Source: Candidatus Bacteroides pullicola (GTDB lineage: Bacteria > Bacteroidota > Bacteroidia > Bacteroidales > Bacteroidaceae). Taken from it: a DNA stretch of 64,000 bases. Of the stretch, positions 17,658-29,268 are shown one piece after another. The notes beneath the pieces are model-generated. The model worked only from the letters and a program-made list of their open reading frames with translations. It made no database searches and was not told the origin of the DNA. Both the position numbers and the translations under genes were made by a program. The DNA is taken from assembly GCA_019115825.1 (NCBI GenBank), contig DXCV01000048.1, positions 62,001 through 126,000 of the forward strand, read 5' to 3'. The stretch's first letter is position 1, and every line of letters starts with the position of its first letter.

Positions 17658-20543
17658 TCAGAGCTTCACCGTCTGGGCCTTGCCGTCATACTTGACGACT
17701 TGTCCCTTTGCGTTCAGATTGAAAGGCTGTGCCTTGTCCTTGCCGACCTTCACCACGTTGAAGGTACGCTCCTTCAGCATGCCAGGGAACTCGCCCTTGC
17801 GGTCGCCGATGGTCAGTGTGCCTTCAGCCTCGTTATAGGTGAAAGGTATCATGGCATACTGGCCCTTCTCGTAGTTGTAGTTGGTGCCTTCGTCCTCGTA
17901 GAGGGTGAACGTGCCGTCTTGTCCGGTGTAGACGTAGAGGTTGATGACCTCGGCCGGCTTCTCGTCGCTGTACTGCATATCCGGGCCGTAAGGAATAATG
18001 GCACCCTCACGTACATAGAGCGGGATGCGTTCATAGGGAGCATCCACGGTCAACTGCTGGCCACCGTCGATGTGCTTGCCGGTGTAGAAGTCATACCAGC
18101 CACAGCCTGCGGGGAAGTACATGTCACGTTTGCGGACACCGTACTCGTAGACGGGAGCCACCATCAGGGCGGGACCGAACATGTATTGGTCGCCGATGTT
18201 GTACACCTGTTGGTCGGCGGTGAAGTCCATCACCAGCGGACGCATGATGGTGTAGTCCTGGAAGTGGGTCATGCCGGCCATCGAGTAGATGTAGGGCATC
18301 ATGTTGTAGCGCAACTTCGTGTAATATACAATAGAATTATAGCAGGGATGTCCTTTCGGGGCGATGTTCCACACTTCGCGGTAAGGATACTGGCCGTGTG
18401 CACGGAACAGCGGGCAGAACGCGCCAAACTGATACCAACGGGTGTTCAATTCACGCCATTCCTTGTAGTCGGCATTCTCGCGGCCCGTCTTGTTGAACTC
18501 TTGCTGTCCGGCCACGTAGCGGTTCTCCACACAGAAGCCGCCGATGTCCATCGTCCAGTAAGGAATGCCGCTGACAGCGAAGTTCAGGCCGGCAGAAATC
18601 TGGGCTTTCATGTCCTCCCAACGGGTAGCGATGTCACCGCTCCATGTTGCTGTGGAGTAGCGTTGCAGGCCAGCGAAGCCGGAACGGGTCAGCAGGAAGA
18701 CGCGCTTGTCGGGCTCCACGCCGCGCTGTCCGTCATAGATCGCCTCGGCGTTCATCAAGGCGTAAGCGTTGAAGAATTGGGCAGACGGGCCCAGGTAAGT
18801 CGGTCCGCAGAGGTCTTTGCGGTATTGCAGGTCGGTGCAGTCGCGCACGTTCGGTTCGCTGGCATCCATCCACCAGGCATCCACGCCCAAAGGATAGTAA
18901 TGGTCCTGCATCTGCTTCCAGAAGAGCTTGCGGGCTTCGGGCTGGTAAGCATCATAGAAGCCGTACGTATAGCCGGGGCCTACCCAGTCGTGGAGGCTGT
19001 CCTTGACGGACTGCATGTACATCCAGCCCTTGTCGGCAAATTCCTTGAAGTGCTCGGTGGTCGTATAGAATTTGGGCCAAACGGATACCATCAGACGGCC
19101 GTTCATGCCGTGGATGTCGTCCACCATCTGCTTGGGATTGGGGAAGCGTTCGGGGTCGAACTCATGGCAACCCCATGAATCCTGCGGCCAGTGCAGCCAG
19201 TCGATAACGATGTTGTCGATAGGAATCTGACGCTGACGGAACTCCTTCAGCGTGGAGAGCACTTCCTCCTGCGTGTTATACTTCTCGCGACTCTGCCAGT
19301 AGCCCATCGCCCACTTGGGCATCACTTGGGCCTTGCCGGTCAGCGTGCGGTAACCGCTGACTACATCGTCCATGTCTTCACCATAGACAAAGTAGTAGTC
19401 AATCTCGTTCTGCATCTCGCCCCACCAGGACATCTTCTGTTGCTGTTCGTCAGCCACAGGCGTCAGCACGCGCAAACCACAGTAAGAAACGCCGCCATCG
19501 GGCTTCCACTCAATCTTGACGGGCACGCGCTTGCCGGCTTCCAGATTGACCGCAAACTTGTAGCTGTTGGGGTTCCAAGCCGTGCGCCAGCGTTCGGGCA
19601 CAACCAGCTCGTTATTGATATAGACTTTCGTATAACCTGCATAGTAGAGGATGAAACGGAAGAGACCGCTCTCGGACGGCTCAATTTCGCCCTCATACGT
19701 CACTTGTGAACCCATAAAGGGGAAGTTTTCGGGCAGATTCACCACACGTTCCTTCCGCTTCGCCAAGTCTGCACGCACCAAGTGCTCAAAGTAGATGGAA
19801 TCTTCGCGGCGGACAATCGTCTGGACAGTCTTGTCGCCGGGCACGTATGTTCCGGTCAAGGCTCCTTCCTTGCCGTCTTTGTCATACAGCTTGAAGACAT
19901 CGTTCAACTGGGAATAATTGCGCGGATCACCGAAACGGCAGAGAGAATAGCTGTCCCACAGCACACCGTAATTCTTGGTCGATACGATGAAGGGAACGGA
20001 TACCTTTGTATTATATTGGAAAAGTTCCTCGTTCTTGCCTTTGTAGTTGAACTCGTCGGCCTGGTGCTGGCCCAATCCGTACCAGCCTTCGTCATTGCCT
20101 GCGGATTGGAACACTTGTTGCACGGTGTAAGCCTTCGTCCCTTCCACCTCAATGGGCTGGAAACTGCGGCTATCTTCGGCCAAGACCTGATTGCCTTGCG
20201 CGTCCAGGAAGCGGACCTGGCCTGTCGTCTTGGAAACGAGGGCACTGACCTGCGCAGTCTTTACCACAATGTCATCCCCTTCTTCGGCCACCGTGAAATC
20301 GGTCTTCTGTGTCTGGGGCACAACGATGAGGCTCTGTGCCTCCGAGAACTGTTTCTCGGGCGTGGCTGATACATGAAACAGCTTCTCGCCCATTACTTCC
20401 ACGCGTACTTTGCGTACGTCTGTCGGCTGATCCTGGTTGACAGTCACAACCACTCCACTATCGGTCTGCTGATAGCCTGTGCCCGAACAGGCAGCCAACA
20501 GCAAGCCGGTAAACAAACAAACTGAAGTGCTTTTCAAATTCAT
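17658..20543 (-). CDS. GH31 family alpha-xylosidase-like enzyme with PA14 insertion
   Basis: VDAWWMDASEPN; FLLTRSGFAGLQRYSTATWSGD; PA14-like GLFRFILYYAGYTKVYINNELVVPERW; lipobox. Confidence 0.88.
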   Translation of the reverse strand: MNLKSTSVCLFTGLLLAACSGTGYQQTDSGVVVTVNQDQPTDVRKVRVEVMGEKLFHVSATPEKQFSEAQSLIVVPQTQKTDFTVAEEGDDIVVKTAQVSALVSKTTGQVRFLDAQGNQVLAEDSRSFQPIEVEGTKAYTVQQVFQSAGNDEGWYGLGQHQADEFNYKGKNEELFQYNTKVSVPFIVSTKNYGVLWDSYSLCRFGDPRNYSQLNDVFKLYDKDGKEGALTGTYVPGDKTVQTIVRREDSIYFEHLVRADLAKRKERVVNLPENFPFMGSQVTYEGEIEPSESGLFRFILYYAGYTKVYINNELVVPERWRTAWNPNSYKFAVNLEAGKRVPVKIEWKPDGGVSYCGLRVLTPVADEQQQKMSWWGEMQNEIDYYFVYGEDMDDVVSGYRTLTGKAQVMPKWAMGYWQSREKYNTQEEVLSTLKEFRQRQIPIDNIVIDWLHWPQDSWGCHEFDPERFPNPKQMVDDIHGMNGRLMVSVWPKFYTTTEHFKEFADKGWMYMQSVKDSLHDWVGPGYTYGFYDAYQPEARKLFWKQMQDHYYPLGVDAWWMDASEPNVRDCTDLQYRKDLCGPTYLGPSAQFFNAYALMNAEAIYDGQRGVEPDKRVFLLTRSGFAGLQRYSTATWSGDIATRWEDMKAQISAGLNFAVSGIPYWTMDIGGFCVENRYVAGQQEFNKTGRENADYKEWRELNTRWYQFGAFCPLFRAHGQYPYREVWNIAPKGHPCYNSIVYYTKLRYNMMPYIYSMAGMTHFQDYTIMRPLVMDFTADQQVYNIGDQYMFGPALMVAPVYEYGVRKRDMYFPAGCGWYDFYTGKHIDGGQQLTVDAPYERIPLYVREGAIIPYGPDMQYSDEKPAEVINLYVYTGQDGTFTLYEDEGTNYNYEKGQYAMIPFTYNEAEGTLTIGDRKGEFPGMLKERTFNVVKVGKDKAQPFNLNAKGQVVKYDGKAQTVKL

Positions 20544-20695
20544 ATAGCTAATTATTTAATTGGTATTTGTTCCTGATTTTACCCGAGTGTAAAGGTAGGC
20601 ATTTCCCTCTTAAATCAAGGTCTCTCCCTGTTTTAAGAATAGGTATGTTTTGATGTCAGAGGTAGACCGTATGTCTTTTTTAAGGGCATCATTTG

Positions 20696-23600
20696 TCATT
20701 TCCCCTCTTTTTCTTGGTAAACAGATGGCAAAACACCAAATTCTTCCTTGAAATAGCGGCTGAAATACTTGGGGTTGTTGAAGCCCACTTGGAAGGCTAT
20801 TTCCGAGATATTCTGCTGGCTCGCACGCAACAATTGCGCCGCCCGCTTCAGGCGGATGATACGGATGAATTCTATCGGCGTCTTTCCTGTTATCTGCAAT
20901 ATCTTCTTGTACAGATGCGCCCGACTCATGCCGAGTTCGCGGCTCAGCTCCTCCACCGAGAGATCACTGCGGGCCATGTTCTTCTCCACGTATGCGATGG
21001 CATCGGCCACCAGTTTCTCGTCCATCGAGGTAATGGTTATCTCGCTGGGCTCCGGATCGATGTGCGCCCGAGGCTTGTCCTTCCGGCTCAGTTCTATCAA
21101 CTTACGCATACGCAACACCAGAACTTCCACATTGAACGGTTTGGTCACATAATCATCCGCACCGATGGACAATCCCTCCACATTCATCTCCACCGACTGC
21201 CGGGCCGTGAGCAAGACAAAGGGGATGTTTGCCGTCCGTTTGTCAGACTTTAACCGCCGACAAAGTTCCTTGCCGTCCATGACCGGCATCATCAGGTCAC
21301 ACAGAATCAAGTCGGGCTTGCACTGAGCCAGCAACTCCAAGGCTTCCTGTCCGTTGGCAGCGGTACGCACGGCAAAGTAGAGGTTCAGGGTATCCTTCAT
21401 AAAATCTACAAAGTCGCGGCTGTCATCCACCACCAGCACAAGCGGCTTCTTCCCCTCCTGATGGACGGACGGTTCTGTTTCCGGCTCCTTGCTTACTGCT
21501 GGTTCCGGCGGGAGGGCCACGGCTTCCACGTGCTTCACGGGAATGGCCACGGTAAAGACACTCCCCCCACCGGGATTGTCGGCCACGCTCACCGTCCCCC
21601 CGTGCAGGGATACAAAATCGCGCACCAGGCTAAGGCCTATGCCGCTTCCTGTTGACGGAGGCATTTCCCCGGTATGCTCCACTTGATAGAAACGCTCAAA
21701 GACATGACTCTTGTCAGCATCACTGATACCTATTCCCGTATCAGCCACTCTGATTTCCACCCTATCGGACCGGTCTTCCGGCATCTCCACCGAGACCGCC
21801 ACACGGCCTCCCTCCGGCGTAAACTTAAAGGCATTGGACAACAAATTCATCACGACCTTGCCCACCTTGTCGGCATCGAAAGCCATAGTCAAGCTTTCCA
21901 GGGTCGAGGAGAATGTCAGGCGGACGTCTTTCTTCTCGGACAACATCAGGAAAGAATTGCAAATGTTGTGTACGAACGAAACGAGATCGCCCTCGGAGAG
22001 CGACAAGCGCAAACCCGCCATCTCGTTCTTGCGGAAATCCAATAATTGATTGACCAGGTTCAACAGGCGCAGGGCATTACGGTGCATCATCTTTATTTTC
22101 TCCGCCATCTTTTCATCCTTGACCTCCTTAACCAGGCTTTCCAAAGGGGATATGATGAGCGTGAGCGGTGTGCGCAACTCGTGACTGACATTGGTAAAGA
22201 AGCGGAACTTCAACTGATTGAGTTCGTCCTTACGACGCGCGTCTTCCTCAATCTGACGCATCCGATACTTATTGCGCTCCCGACGCTTCACCTGGACATA
22301 GGCCAACAACAAGCCCCCTGCCAGCAACAGGGCATACAACACATAGGCCCAAGGCGTCAACCAGAATGGCGGACGAATGACAATCTTCAACGACGCCTCG
22401 TCCTCGCTGGTGAAGCCATCGTTGTTGGTCGCCTTCACCCGCAACCGGTAGGTGCCCGGCGCCAGATTGGTATAGGTGACACGATGCAGGTTTTCCCGGT
22501 CGGACAGCCAATCCTCGTTAAAGCCTTCCAACTTATAATAATAACGCGTTTTCTCGGGCAAGACATAATTGTCCGAGGCCAGAAAAACAGTGAAGACATT
22601 CTCCTCATAGTCCAACACGACTTCCCGCGACTTGTTCAACGCCTCTGTCAGGATAATCCGCCCGTTCACCGGGACACCCACTTTGACTTCTTCATTGAAC
22701 AACTGCAAACCGGTGAATATCACCCGGGGCATAGCACCGTTGTATTTGATATTGCCCGGCCGGACCATATTGATGCCATACAACCCGCCTGCAACGATCT
22801 CGCCCGTATGCAACAGTTTCAGCGAACGCTGGTTGAAGTCACAGCTCTGCAACCCGTCCCGGTCCGAATACGTACGGCAATCGAAACGCAGACGCCCCGT
22901 CTCCACATCGGCTTCCGGCCAGATGCGGACAAGCCGGCCTCCCACACTGGCCCACAGATAGCCTTGCCCGTCTTCGGCAAGCCCCTGCACAGGCTGGCGG
23001 GGGAAATCCGCATCCACAGGAACCTGATACAAGGAATCCTGAACCGGGTCATATACCTTCAGTCCCGTCAACGTGGCCACCCACAGCCGGGAACGGTTGT
23101 CCTCATACACTTGATTGACCATGTCGGACGCGAAAAGCACCTCACCGGACCGCGCACTTTGCAAGCGGCTTACCTTCCGCGTAGCCAAGTCCAGGACGAA
23201 GACACCTTCCGTGGTGCCCACAAACAACTGTCCCTTCCGCCCCACATAAAGGCTGGACACCCAATCAGAGGTCAATCCCGAATTGCCGACATGATAGGAC
23301 GTGAACCGCCCGGACCGAGGCTCCAAGCATTGCAGCCCGCCTCCCAACATACCTATCCAGATGTTCCCGTCCTTGTCTTCTGCCAAGGCCCACACATTGT
23401 CGCTGGCCAATGAATTGGACTCACCTGCCGTCCGGCGATAATGCGTGAAGCGATGTCCGTCATAGACGTTCAAGCCGCCGTAGTAAGTGCCCGCCCAAAG
23501 ACGTCCCCGGCTGTCGCGAAACAAGGATACGATAATGTCGCTCGACACCGACCGACCATCACCCGGCACATGCCTGTAACGGGTCTGGCTGCCGGTACGC

Positions 23601-24739
23601 ACATCGCGCCGTATCAGCCCCTCGCCATTGGTGCCCAACCAAACCGTGCCGTCGCCTCCGTCTTCGATGCAATGGACATCACCCACTTCGGCCAGGCTGA
23701 ATTTGAAGGTACTTTCATTATAATAGGAAATGCCTTTCTTGTACGTGCCCACCCAGACGGTGCCATCCTCATCTTCGTAGAACGCGTCGATGGTATTGTT
23801 GGACAGCGTGCGCGCATCTTCGGGATTATTGGCCAAAGAAACGGAGCGGCCATCGCCCTCGATAATCTCAATGCCCTTTTGGTCCTTACCCAGCCAAACA
23901 CGTCCGTCTTTGCTTTCCAACACCGCCCGTATGGCGTCGAACGGCTCATTCGCCCGACGGAGTTGTTCCCACTGCCCATGCACAAGATCATAACATCCCA
24001 TCCCGCCTTCACAATAGACCCATATGCGCCCGGAACGTCCGGCATAGACGGAGGTGGGCGGTATCCGCCCGTCATCCATCAGGACTTTGAAACCGTCTTC
24101 CCTCCACTTCGTCTGCAAGGTCTGCCTGTCCAAGCCATACAGCACGCCTGCGGCATCCACCAGCAGCAGGCATTCGCCATATTCGGAAAAAGACTCCACC
24201 GCATTCCCTTCCGACAACTGGAAGATCCCCGGAATCGGCACGGCCTTTTCCTCTCCCGGCACATAACGGAACAACTGTCCGGAAGCGGAGAGATAGACCC
24301 AAAATGCCTTATCGGAATCAATATACACCACAGAAGGCGCGCCCACGATACCCATCCGCCGCATCCACGCCTCGGTCACACGGCTGAAAGTCTCCGTGGC
24401 CGGATTATAACGGGCATATCCTTTGCCCGTCCGTATCCACAGGAAACCGTCCCCGTCCTCCTGAATGGAAGATATGAAGTTGTCCGGCAAGGAAGTGGAA
24501 TCGCCTGGTTCGCTGCGGTAGACCCGGATATCGTAACCATCATAGCGGTTCAACCCGGAGGCCGTGGCAAACCACATATAGCCGTCCGAATCCTTATATA
24601 TGGCATTCACCTGGTTGTTGGACAAGCCGTCTTTCACCTCCAGATGCTTGAACATATAACTTTGGGCATTCGCCGTACATAGGACGGTAAGCATCCACAC
24701 CACACACAGGACCATATTTTTCATTTGTTCGGACATCAA
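20696..24739 (-). CDS. Hybrid two-component system regulator (HTCS): Reg_prop propeller, Y_Y_Y, histidine kinase, receiver, AraC HTH
   Basis: DGLSNNQVNAIYKDSDGYMWFATASGLNRYDG; FFTNVSHELRTPLTLI; PDLILCDLMMPVMDG; AraC end GFNNPKYFSRYFKEEFG. Confidence 0.95.
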   Translation of the reverse strand: MMSEQMKNMVLCVVWMLTVLCTANAQSYMFKHLEVKDGLSNNQVNAIYKDSDGYMWFATASGLNRYDGYDIRVYRSEPGDSTSLPDNFISSIQEDGDGFLWIRTGKGYARYNPATETFSRVTEAWMRRMGIVGAPSVVYIDSDKAFWVYLSASGQLFRYVPGEEKAVPIPGIFQLSEGNAVESFSEYGECLLLVDAAGVLYGLDRQTLQTKWREDGFKVLMDDGRIPPTSVYAGRSGRIWVYCEGGMGCYDLVHGQWEQLRRANEPFDAIRAVLESKDGRVWLGKDQKGIEIIEGDGRSVSLANNPEDARTLSNNTIDAFYEDEDGTVWVGTYKKGISYYNESTFKFSLAEVGDVHCIEDGGDGTVWLGTNGEGLIRRDVRTGSQTRYRHVPGDGRSVSSDIIVSLFRDSRGRLWAGTYYGGLNVYDGHRFTHYRRTAGESNSLASDNVWALAEDKDGNIWIGMLGGGLQCLEPRSGRFTSYHVGNSGLTSDWVSSLYVGRKGQLFVGTTEGVFVLDLATRKVSRLQSARSGEVLFASDMVNQVYEDNRSRLWVATLTGLKVYDPVQDSLYQVPVDADFPRQPVQGLAEDGQGYLWASVGGRLVRIWPEADVETGRLRFDCRTYSDRDGLQSCDFNQRSLKLLHTGEIVAGGLYGINMVRPGNIKYNGAMPRVIFTGLQLFNEEVKVGVPVNGRIILTEALNKSREVVLDYEENVFTVFLASDNYVLPEKTRYYYKLEGFNEDWLSDRENLHRVTYTNLAPGTYRLRVKATNNDGFTSEDEASLKIVIRPPFWLTPWAYVLYALLLAGGLLLAYVQVKRRERNKYRMRQIEEDARRKDELNQLKFRFFTNVSHELRTPLTLIISPLESLVKEVKDEKMAEKIKMMHRNALRLLNLVNQLLDFRKNEMAGLRLSLSEGDLVSFVHNICNSFLMLSEKKDVRLTFSSTLESLTMAFDADKVGKVVMNLLSNAFKFTPEGGRVAVSVEMPEDRSDRVEIRVADTGIGISDADKSHVFERFYQVEHTGEMPPSTGSGIGLSLVRDFVSLHGGTVSVADNPGGGSVFTVAIPVKHVEAVALPPEPAVSKEPETEPSVHQEGKKPLVLVVDDSRDFVDFMKDTLNLYFAVRTAANGQEALELLAQCKPDLILCDLMMPVMDGKELCRRLKSDKRTANIPFVLLTARQSVEMNVEGLSIGADDYVTKPFNVEVLVLRMRKLIELSRKDKPRAHIDPEPSEITITSMDEKLVADAIAYVEKNMARSDLSVEELSRELGMSRAHLYKKILQITGKTPIEFIRIIRLKRAAQLLRASQQNISEIAFQVGFNNPKYFSRYFKEEFGVLPSVYQEKEGK

Positions 24740-24877
24740 AGGTTTTTATTGTTTTCCGCCACAAAAAAACGAAAAAACCGACAAAAAAGCAAGAGGAAAG
24801 CCGCTTATAAAGAACTTTCCTCCTGTTTATATAGGTTGTCAACGCATTATTCTCTCGGCGTTGCCACTATCCGGACA

Positions 24878-25005
24878 TTACAAATTCCTGCTGCCCAAGT
24901 ACCACGTACAGCGGTCCTCGCCGTACTTGTTCTTCAGCACCAGTTCGTTCTTACCCTCACGCAGGCGGATATACTCGCTTGAAAGACGTTGATTCCCAGC
25001 CCATA

Positions 25006-25009
<4 letters not shown>
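24878..25009 (-). pseudogene. 3' remnant of a truncated secreted-protein gene
   Basis: Minus-strand in-frame C-terminus WAGNQRLSSEYIRLREGKNELVLKNKYGEDRCTWYLGSRNL*; no start; upstream side runs into the 22-bp array. Confidence 0.4.
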
Positions 25010-26885
<1,876 letters not shown>

Positions 26886-26900
26886 ACCCACGCTCACCTC

Positions 26901-26942
26901 AAGAAAGAGAGGCAGCCCGGACAGGTTGCCTCTTTCTTTTTG
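26901..26942 (+). terminator. Rho-independent terminator after GH43
   Basis: AAGAAAGAGAGGCA...TGCCTCTTTCTTTTT. Confidence 0.7.
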
Positions 26943-26996
26943 CCCTAATTTATAGGAATTTCCTTGCAACGGTGCACACCCAACCCAAATTTTCCC

Positions 26997-27004
26997 TACC
27001 TTTG
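26997..27004 (+). promoter_or_regulatory. -7 box TACCTTTG
   Basis: TAnnTTTG match upstream of the M13 peptidase ATG. Confidence 0.45.
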
Positions 27005-27039
27005 CGCCCCGAAACATACTACACATTATATCTACGTAT

Positions 27040-29073
27040 ATGAACGCAAAGCAAACCCTTTCCGTTGCAGCCCTGTGCCTGACGATGGCCGCCTGCAACA
27101 CGGGCAAGAACGGTGGCCAGACTATGGGCATCGACCTTGCCAACCTCGACACCACGGCACTGCCGGGCACCGACTTCTACCAGTATGCCTGCGGCGGATG
27201 GATGAAAGCCCATCCCCTGACAGACGAGTATTCACAGTATGGCTCCTTCACCGTCCTGGCCGAGAACAACCGCACGCAGATGCAGGGCCTCATCGAGGAA
27301 CTGGCCAAGGCCGAGAACCAGCCCGGCTCGATAGCGCAGAAGGTGGGCGACCTGTACAACATCGCCATGGACAGCGTGAAGCTGAACGAAGACGGCGTGA
27401 AGCCCATCCAGGCTGAAATCGAGGAAATCAACGCCCTGACGGACAAGTCGCAACTCTATGCCTTCCTGCCCTCGCTGGCACAGCGCGGCATCGGCGGCTA
27501 CCTGGGCCTCTACGTGGGCGCCGACGAGAAGAACGCCGGAATGAACGCCGTGCAAATCGGACAGTCGGGCCTGTCGATGGGCGAGCGCGACTACTACCTG
27601 GCCGAGGACGAGGCCACCACGAAAATCCGCGAAGCCTTCAAGGCGCACGTGGTGAAGATGATGCAACTGGCCGGCTATGACGACGCCACCGCCACCCGCA
27701 CCCGCGACATCGTGATGGACGTGGAGACGCGCCTGGCCAAGGCGTTCCGCAGCCGCGTGGAACTGCGCGACCCGCAGGCCAACTACAACAAGATGACCGT
27801 GGACCAGCTCAAGAAGCAATATCCCACCTTCAACTGGGACGCCTATCTGGGCGGATTCGGATTGCAGGACACGAAGGAGGTGATTGTGGGCCAGCCCGCT
27901 TCCCTGGCCGAGGCTGCCAAGATACTGGACACCCTGCCCCTGGACCAGCAGAAGCTGTACCTGCAATGGAAACTGGTTGACGCATCGGCTTCCTGCCTGA
28001 GCGACGCCCTGAACGAGCAGAACTTCGACTTCTACAGCCGCACCATGTCCGGACAGAAGGAACAGCAGCCCCGCTGGAAGCGTGCCGTGAGCACCGTGAG
28101 CGGTGTGCTGGGCGAGGCCGTGGGACAAATGTACGTGGAGAAGTACTTCCCCGCCGCCGCCAAGGAGCGCATGGTGGCTCTGGTGAAGAACCTGCAGACC
28201 GCCCTGGGCGAGCGCATCCAAGCCCTGGAGTGGATGGGCGACAGCACCAAGGCCAAGGCACTGGAGAAGCTCTCGACCTTCCGCGTCAAGATCGGTTATC
28301 CCGACAAATGGAAAGACTACTCTGACCTGGAAATCAAGAAGGACTCCTACTGGGCCAACATCGAGCGCGCCAGCCAGTGGGGCTACAAGGAGATGCTGGC
28401 CAAGGCCGGCAAGCCCGTGGACCCCGAAGAATGGTTCATGACGCCGCAGACTGTCAACGCCTACTATAACCCGACGACGAACGAAATCTGCTTCCCCGCC
28501 GGCATCCTGCAGCCGCCTTTCTTCGACATGCAGGCCGACGATGCCTTCAACTACGGCGCCATCGGCGTGGTGATTGGCCACGAGATGACCCACGGATTCG
28601 ACGACCAGGGACGCCAGTATGACAAGGACGGCAACCTGCGCGACTGGTGGACAGCAGAGGATGCCGAACGCTTCAACCAACGCGCACAGGTGATGGTCAA
28701 CTTCTTCGACAGCATCCAGGTGGCTCCAGGCGTACACGCCAACGGCCGTCAGACGCTGGGCGAGAACATCGCCGACTACGGCGGCCTGCAAGTGGCCTAC
28801 CAAGCCTACAAGAACGCCACCAAGGACCAGCCCCTGCCCGTGGTGGACGGTCTGACGCCCGAACAGCGTTTCTTCCTGGCCTACGCCGGCTTGTGGGCAT
28901 CGAACTCCACGCCCGAATATGATCTCTACCTGACCAAGGTAGATGTGCACTCCATCGGCCGCTGGCGCGTGAACGGCGCACTGCCCCAGATAGATGCGTG
29001 GTACGAAGCCTTCGGCATCACCGAGCAAGATCCGATGTACCTGCCCAAGGAAGAGCGCGTGTCCATCTGGTAA
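27040..29073 (+). CDS. M13 family (neprilysin-like) metallopeptidase
   Basis: VVIGHEMTHGFDDQGRQYD zinc motif; LGENIADYGGLQVAY. Confidence 0.95.
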   Translation: MNAKQTLSVAALCLTMAACNTGKNGGQTMGIDLANLDTTALPGTDFYQYACGGWMKAHPLTDEYSQYGSFTVLAENNRTQMQGLIEELAKAENQPGSIAQKVGDLYNIAMDSVKLNEDGVKPIQAEIEEINALTDKSQLYAFLPSLAQRGIGGYLGLYVGADEKNAGMNAVQIGQSGLSMGERDYYLAEDEATTKIREAFKAHVVKMMQLAGYDDATATRTRDIVMDVETRLAKAFRSRVELRDPQANYNKMTVDQLKKQYPTFNWDAYLGGFGLQDTKEVIVGQPASLAEAAKILDTLPLDQQKLYLQWKLVDASASCLSDALNEQNFDFYSRTMSGQKEQQPRWKRAVSTVSGVLGEAVGQMYVEKYFPAAAKERMVALVKNLQTALGERIQALEWMGDSTKAKALEKLSTFRVKIGYPDKWKDYSDLEIKKDSYWANIERASQWGYKEMLAKAGKPVDPEEWFMTPQTVNAYYNPTTNEICFPAGILQPPFFDMQADDAFNYGAIGVVIGHEMTHGFDDQGRQYDKDGNLRDWWTAEDAERFNQRAQVMVNFFDSIQVAPGVHANGRQTLGENIADYGGLQVAYQAYKNATKDQPLPVVDGLTPEQRFFLAYAGLWASNSTPEYDLYLTKVDVHSIGRWRVNGALPQIDAWYEAFGITEQDPMYLPKEERVSIW

Positions 29074-29097
29074 ACGAGGAGATATTCCTTATAGGAT

Positions 29098-29165
29098 AGG
29101 CGCGGATGGCGCGGATTTCACGGAACGGCAGTGAGCTGTCCGGGGAATCGGCGTGATCCGCGCCT
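29098..29165. repeat. REP-like stem-loop element, copy 3
   Basis: AGGCGCGGATGGCGCGGATTTC ... GGAATCGGCGTGATCCGCGCCT. Confidence 0.65.
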
Positions 29166-29268
29166 TGCTTATAAAGAAAGTTAATAACGCCTCTGTTCCT
29201 TAGCCGCATCCTTGGTTTTTTTTTTATTATTTCGTAACTTGCAGCCGTTAAATTAAATAATACCACTT

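Noticed and set aside
24725-24982. 85-aa plus-strand ORF between HTCS and GH43
   Set aside because: Low-complexity start and no family resemblance; the minus-strand remnant explains the coding-like composition of its 3' part.
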